DNA of 30,940 nt, from positions 1 to 30,940 of the IMG/VR virus record IMGVR_UViG_3300031240_000034. One strand, written 5' to 3'. Under the pieces are notes generated by a model. The model made no database searches. It was not told where the DNA came from and saw nothing but the letters and a program-made list of their open reading frames with translations. This document shows positions 29,346 through 30,940 of the stretch, in pieces (positions within the stretch are counted from its first letter, which is position 1; the number at the start of each line of letters is the position of its first letter). The translations under genes and the position numbers were made by a program. The DNA comes from a virus.

Positions 29346-29368
29346 TATCTCTCCCAAAAAAAAAGATA

Positions 29369-29821
29369 TTACTCAACCATCGCCGTTCCAACCAGTCTCC
29401 AATTGATCCGATTGAACGCTTTGTGATGTACTTCGTGCGGCGTAAATCCTTCCGCCAGTCCACGCAACTCTTTAATCTTGCCTACCCAGTGATCCCAGCC
29501 AAATCGCCCAGCGACGACATTTAACGCCATCACCGCAATCGCAATCGCCCGGCTTGTTCCATCATGATCGACCACCAGCGTCACACGTCCGCCATTCATC
29601 AGACTACATAACTGGAGCAACGCCGAATGGTATGCTGCCATCGTCGTTCCTGGACCATCCACGATGCCGCACTGAGCGTATAGGACATGATCTGTCCAAC
29701 CTCGCCGGCATTGCAGGTCATGAGCGACGTTCAGGATGGCGGAGATGCCGTTAGCGTGCAGGTCCGCGTGCTCGGCATCTCGGCTGTCGCCTATCCAGAG
29801 TTGGTCGGTGATTTTGGTCAC
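29369..29821 (-). CDS. Dual-specificity-phosphatase-like protein without catalytic Cys (pseudophosphatase)
   Basis: GTG 29821 overlaps the previous stop. The fold matches dual-specificity phosphatases: an N-terminal ITDQLWIGDSRDAEHADLHANG (the h-x-x-x-L-hIGD-x-x-D-A pattern), ILNVAHDL, and a P-loop region VVDHDGTSRAIAIAVMAL. In active enzymes the loop is HC-x(2)-G-x-S-R; here the Cys position is Asp85 and the His before it is Val84, while G88, S90 and R91 are kept. It can still bind phosphate-like groups but should not form the cysteinyl intermediate. A binding or regulatory role for a phosphorylated sugar or protein is plausible, given the glycan neighbours. Confidence 0.75.
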   Translation of the reverse strand: MTKITDQLWIGDSRDAEHADLHANGISAILNVAHDLQCRRGWTDHVLYAQCGIVDGPGTTMAAYHSALLQLCSLMNGGRVTLVVDHDGTSRAIAIAVMALNVVAGRFGWDHWVGKIKELRGLAEGFTPHEVHHKAFNRINWRLVGTAMVE

Positions 29822-29976
29822 AGTTTTCTTTTGTCTTTGTGTTCGGCCTTGATCGCTAATATCTCCGCCACAAGAAACAACCGCTCAGACAACTGCAATG
29901 CGAACTTATGCAAACGTTCATTTTCTTTCTTGACTTCGCACAAATTCTTCAAACGATGGTGGCGTCCTACCTTCAT
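29818..29976 (-). CDS. Small basic/coiled-coil protein overlapping the GT2 gene end
   Basis: The frame is open from 30114, but starts before 29976 are deep in the glycosyltransferase gene. ATG 29976 gives 52 residues, beginning MKVGRHHRLKN and continuing as an amphipathic helix (ENERLHKFALQLSERLFLVAEILAIKAE). It overlaps the GT2 gene by 59 nt and its stop overlaps the next GTG (29821), which supports translation. The start is uncertain: TTG codons further in would also fit. Confidence 0.45.
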   Translation of the reverse strand: MKVGRHHRLKNLCEVKKENERLHKFALQLSERLFLVAEILAIKAEHKDKRKL

Positions 29977-30787
29977 TGATCGAGTTGTAAATGGCAATGT
30001 CGTGCTTCCTTTGCGTCGGCTCAAGTTTCTTGAAAAACAAATGAAAGTGGTCCAGAAAAGGCCCATGCGTAAAGTTCGGCTGATAATGGTTCGGAGCACC
30101 GTGCAACCCCTCATGCATCCGCCCGCCGAAGTAAACGCTATCGACGTTCTTCACGATCCGCATTTGGAAATCAGGCTCGGTATGCCAGTTCTGCGTAGGT
30201 CGCTTCATCGAAAAATCATGCCAGTGACGACGAATCGACTTGATCGCGTCATAGTCGTGTTTTTCGATGATATCGCGAACCCATGCTCCTTGGGTGTAAA
30301 CCTCACCGTAAGATACCGTCAAGTTCGCACCGAGTTTTGCCATATTCTCGAAATTCGACGGGCAAGCCGTAAAATCGATCTTGGCGTCATACGGCTGAAT
30401 TACCTGTGAATCGACATAGTTCGGATTACTATAGTCGTACAGCAATTGATTGACTTCTTCACGCGGCGTGCTCTCGCCGTGACAGCCGAGCACTTGAGCG
30501 ATAGCGTCGAAACGCTCGTCTGCGTCAAGCAAGATCACGTAGTCGCATGGCGACGTTCGTACCGTCTTCGTGCGGACAGGTCCGAAACCTTCGTCGATGC
30601 TGCCATAGGTAATCGGAATCTTCCATTTTTCAAGAATCTCGATTGTGCCATCATCGCTCTTGGCTCCGTTCGGTCCAGCGTGGTACACGCTGATATGATC
30701 GGCGAATTTCGCTGCCGATTCGAGCCAACCTGTAATGGCATTGGCCTCGTTGTAGATATTGGCGACGATGCCGATTGTCTTTGCCAT
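29918..30787 (-). CDS. Family 2-type glycosyltransferase
   Basis: The 289-residue protein opens with IGIVANIYNEANAITGWLES (the GT2 h-x-x-x-h-x-N-E start) and has LLDADERF with the metal-binding DAD at residues 88-90, as in GT-A enzymes. The His-rich C-terminal half (RHWHDFSMKR, HTEPDFQMRI, GRMHEGLHG, HGPFLDHFHLFF) resembles the R-x-x-x-x-HE-x-h section common in this subgroup. It would transfer a nucleotide sugar to a glycan or protein acceptor in the cytoplasm; donor and acceptor are unknown. TAATG couples it to the gene before. It is the first complete gene of the minus-strand arm in the window. Confidence 0.85.
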   Translation of the reverse strand: MAKTIGIVANIYNEANAITGWLESAAKFADHISVYHAGPNGAKSDDGTIEILEKWKIPITYGSIDEGFGPVRTKTVRTSPCDYVILLDADERFDAIAQVLGCHGESTPREEVNQLLYDYSNPNYVDSQVIQPYDAKIDFTACPSNFENMAKLGANLTVSYGEVYTQGAWVRDIIEKHDYDAIKSIRRHWHDFSMKRPTQNWHTEPDFQMRIVKNVDSVYFGGRMHEGLHGAPNHYQPNFTHGPFLDHFHLFFKKLEPTQRKHDIAIYNSINEGRTPPSFEEFVRSQERK

Positions 30788-30940
30788 TAGTTGCTCTGGT
30801 AATTAGCCTTGCGAAGCTGTTGCCGAGAAAACTTACTCGTCACATCCATCAGAGATACACTATCGTTGAGAAGATACGCTCCAATGCAAGTCAACAGTGA
30901 GGACGCCAGGCATGCGTCTTCCGGATTGCCAGTTGATCTT
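30787..30940 (-). CDS. C-terminal end of an unidentified protein (cut by window end)
   Basis: A frame is open from the right edge to TAA at 30787-30789, giving about 50 residues (ACLASSLLTCIGAYLLND, then a basic end KFSRQQLRKANYQSN). The stop shares one base with the GT2 ATG, which is the coupling used throughout this arm. The function cannot be judged from this piece. Confidence 0.55.
   Translation of the reverse strand, partial: RSTGNPEDACLASSLLTCIGAYLLNDSVSLMDVTSKFSRQQLRKANYQSN

Overview
This 30.9 kb window is most likely a piece of a tailed bacteriophage (or prophage) genome. A portal protein, a Mu gpF-like head protein, a tail-tube-like protein, a tape-measure-like protein and a beta-propeller adhesin-like protein lie in one block. 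No rRNA or tRNA genes are visible. Phage-style metabolic genes (thyX, a DUF3310 protein) and heptose/LPS-type sugar genes suggest a Gram-negative host, but the host cannot be named from this sequence. No terminase or major capsid gene is recognised, so the genome continues beyond both ends.

Plus-strand arm (1-19647). Tightly coupled genes, many with 4-nt ATGA or GTGA overlaps, encode virion proteins. A small pair at 310-959 carries an in-phase A AAA AAA slippery site and an open -1 frame, like the lambda G/GT tail-assembly chaperone. Then come a possible tail terminator, a tail-tube candidate, a tape-measure-like protein, two unknown virion proteins, portal, and MuF fused to a ParB-like region. 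A sulfotransferase, small structural genes, a seven-bladed propeller with a long Ser/Pro tail, and a BppU-like protein follow. Four proteins (956, 1740, 16556, 18553) share one N-terminal module followed by different C-terminal cargo, one an acetyltransferase. Two of these genes contain in-frame copies of a near-consensus sigma-70 promoter with hairpin and ribosome binding site, placed to drive the cargo part alone.

Minus-strand arm (30940-19661). From right to left: a glycosyltransferase 2, a Cys-less dual-specificity-phosphatase-like protein, two methyltransferases, a radical SAM enzyme, a DEDDh exonuclease and small genes. A promoter at 25649-25677 precedes a ribbon-helix-helix gene and three unknown genes. 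Then come the array/Tas locus, a glycosyltransferase 9-like protein, DUF3310, thyX, a zinc ribbon and an HldE-like protein with a degenerate nucleotidyltransferase motif. The two arms converge at a hairpin at 19657-19684.

The main discovery is at 23002-24184. Seven short units share one architecture on the minus strand: a variable but self-complementary 5-9 bp stem enclosing exactly 30 nt, read as GA (GC in one unit), a 9-nt variable segment, the constant TG(T/C)AACCGA, a second 9-nt variable segment, and T. Four units lie upstream and three downstream of a 287-residue protein with a coiled coil and an IS110-type Transposase_20 (Nop-like) domain but no visible nuclease. This matches the TIGR-Tas class of dual-spacer RNA-guided systems, apparently a nuclease-less Tas with a split array in a phage. 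One unit lies inside the 3' coding end of the tas gene.
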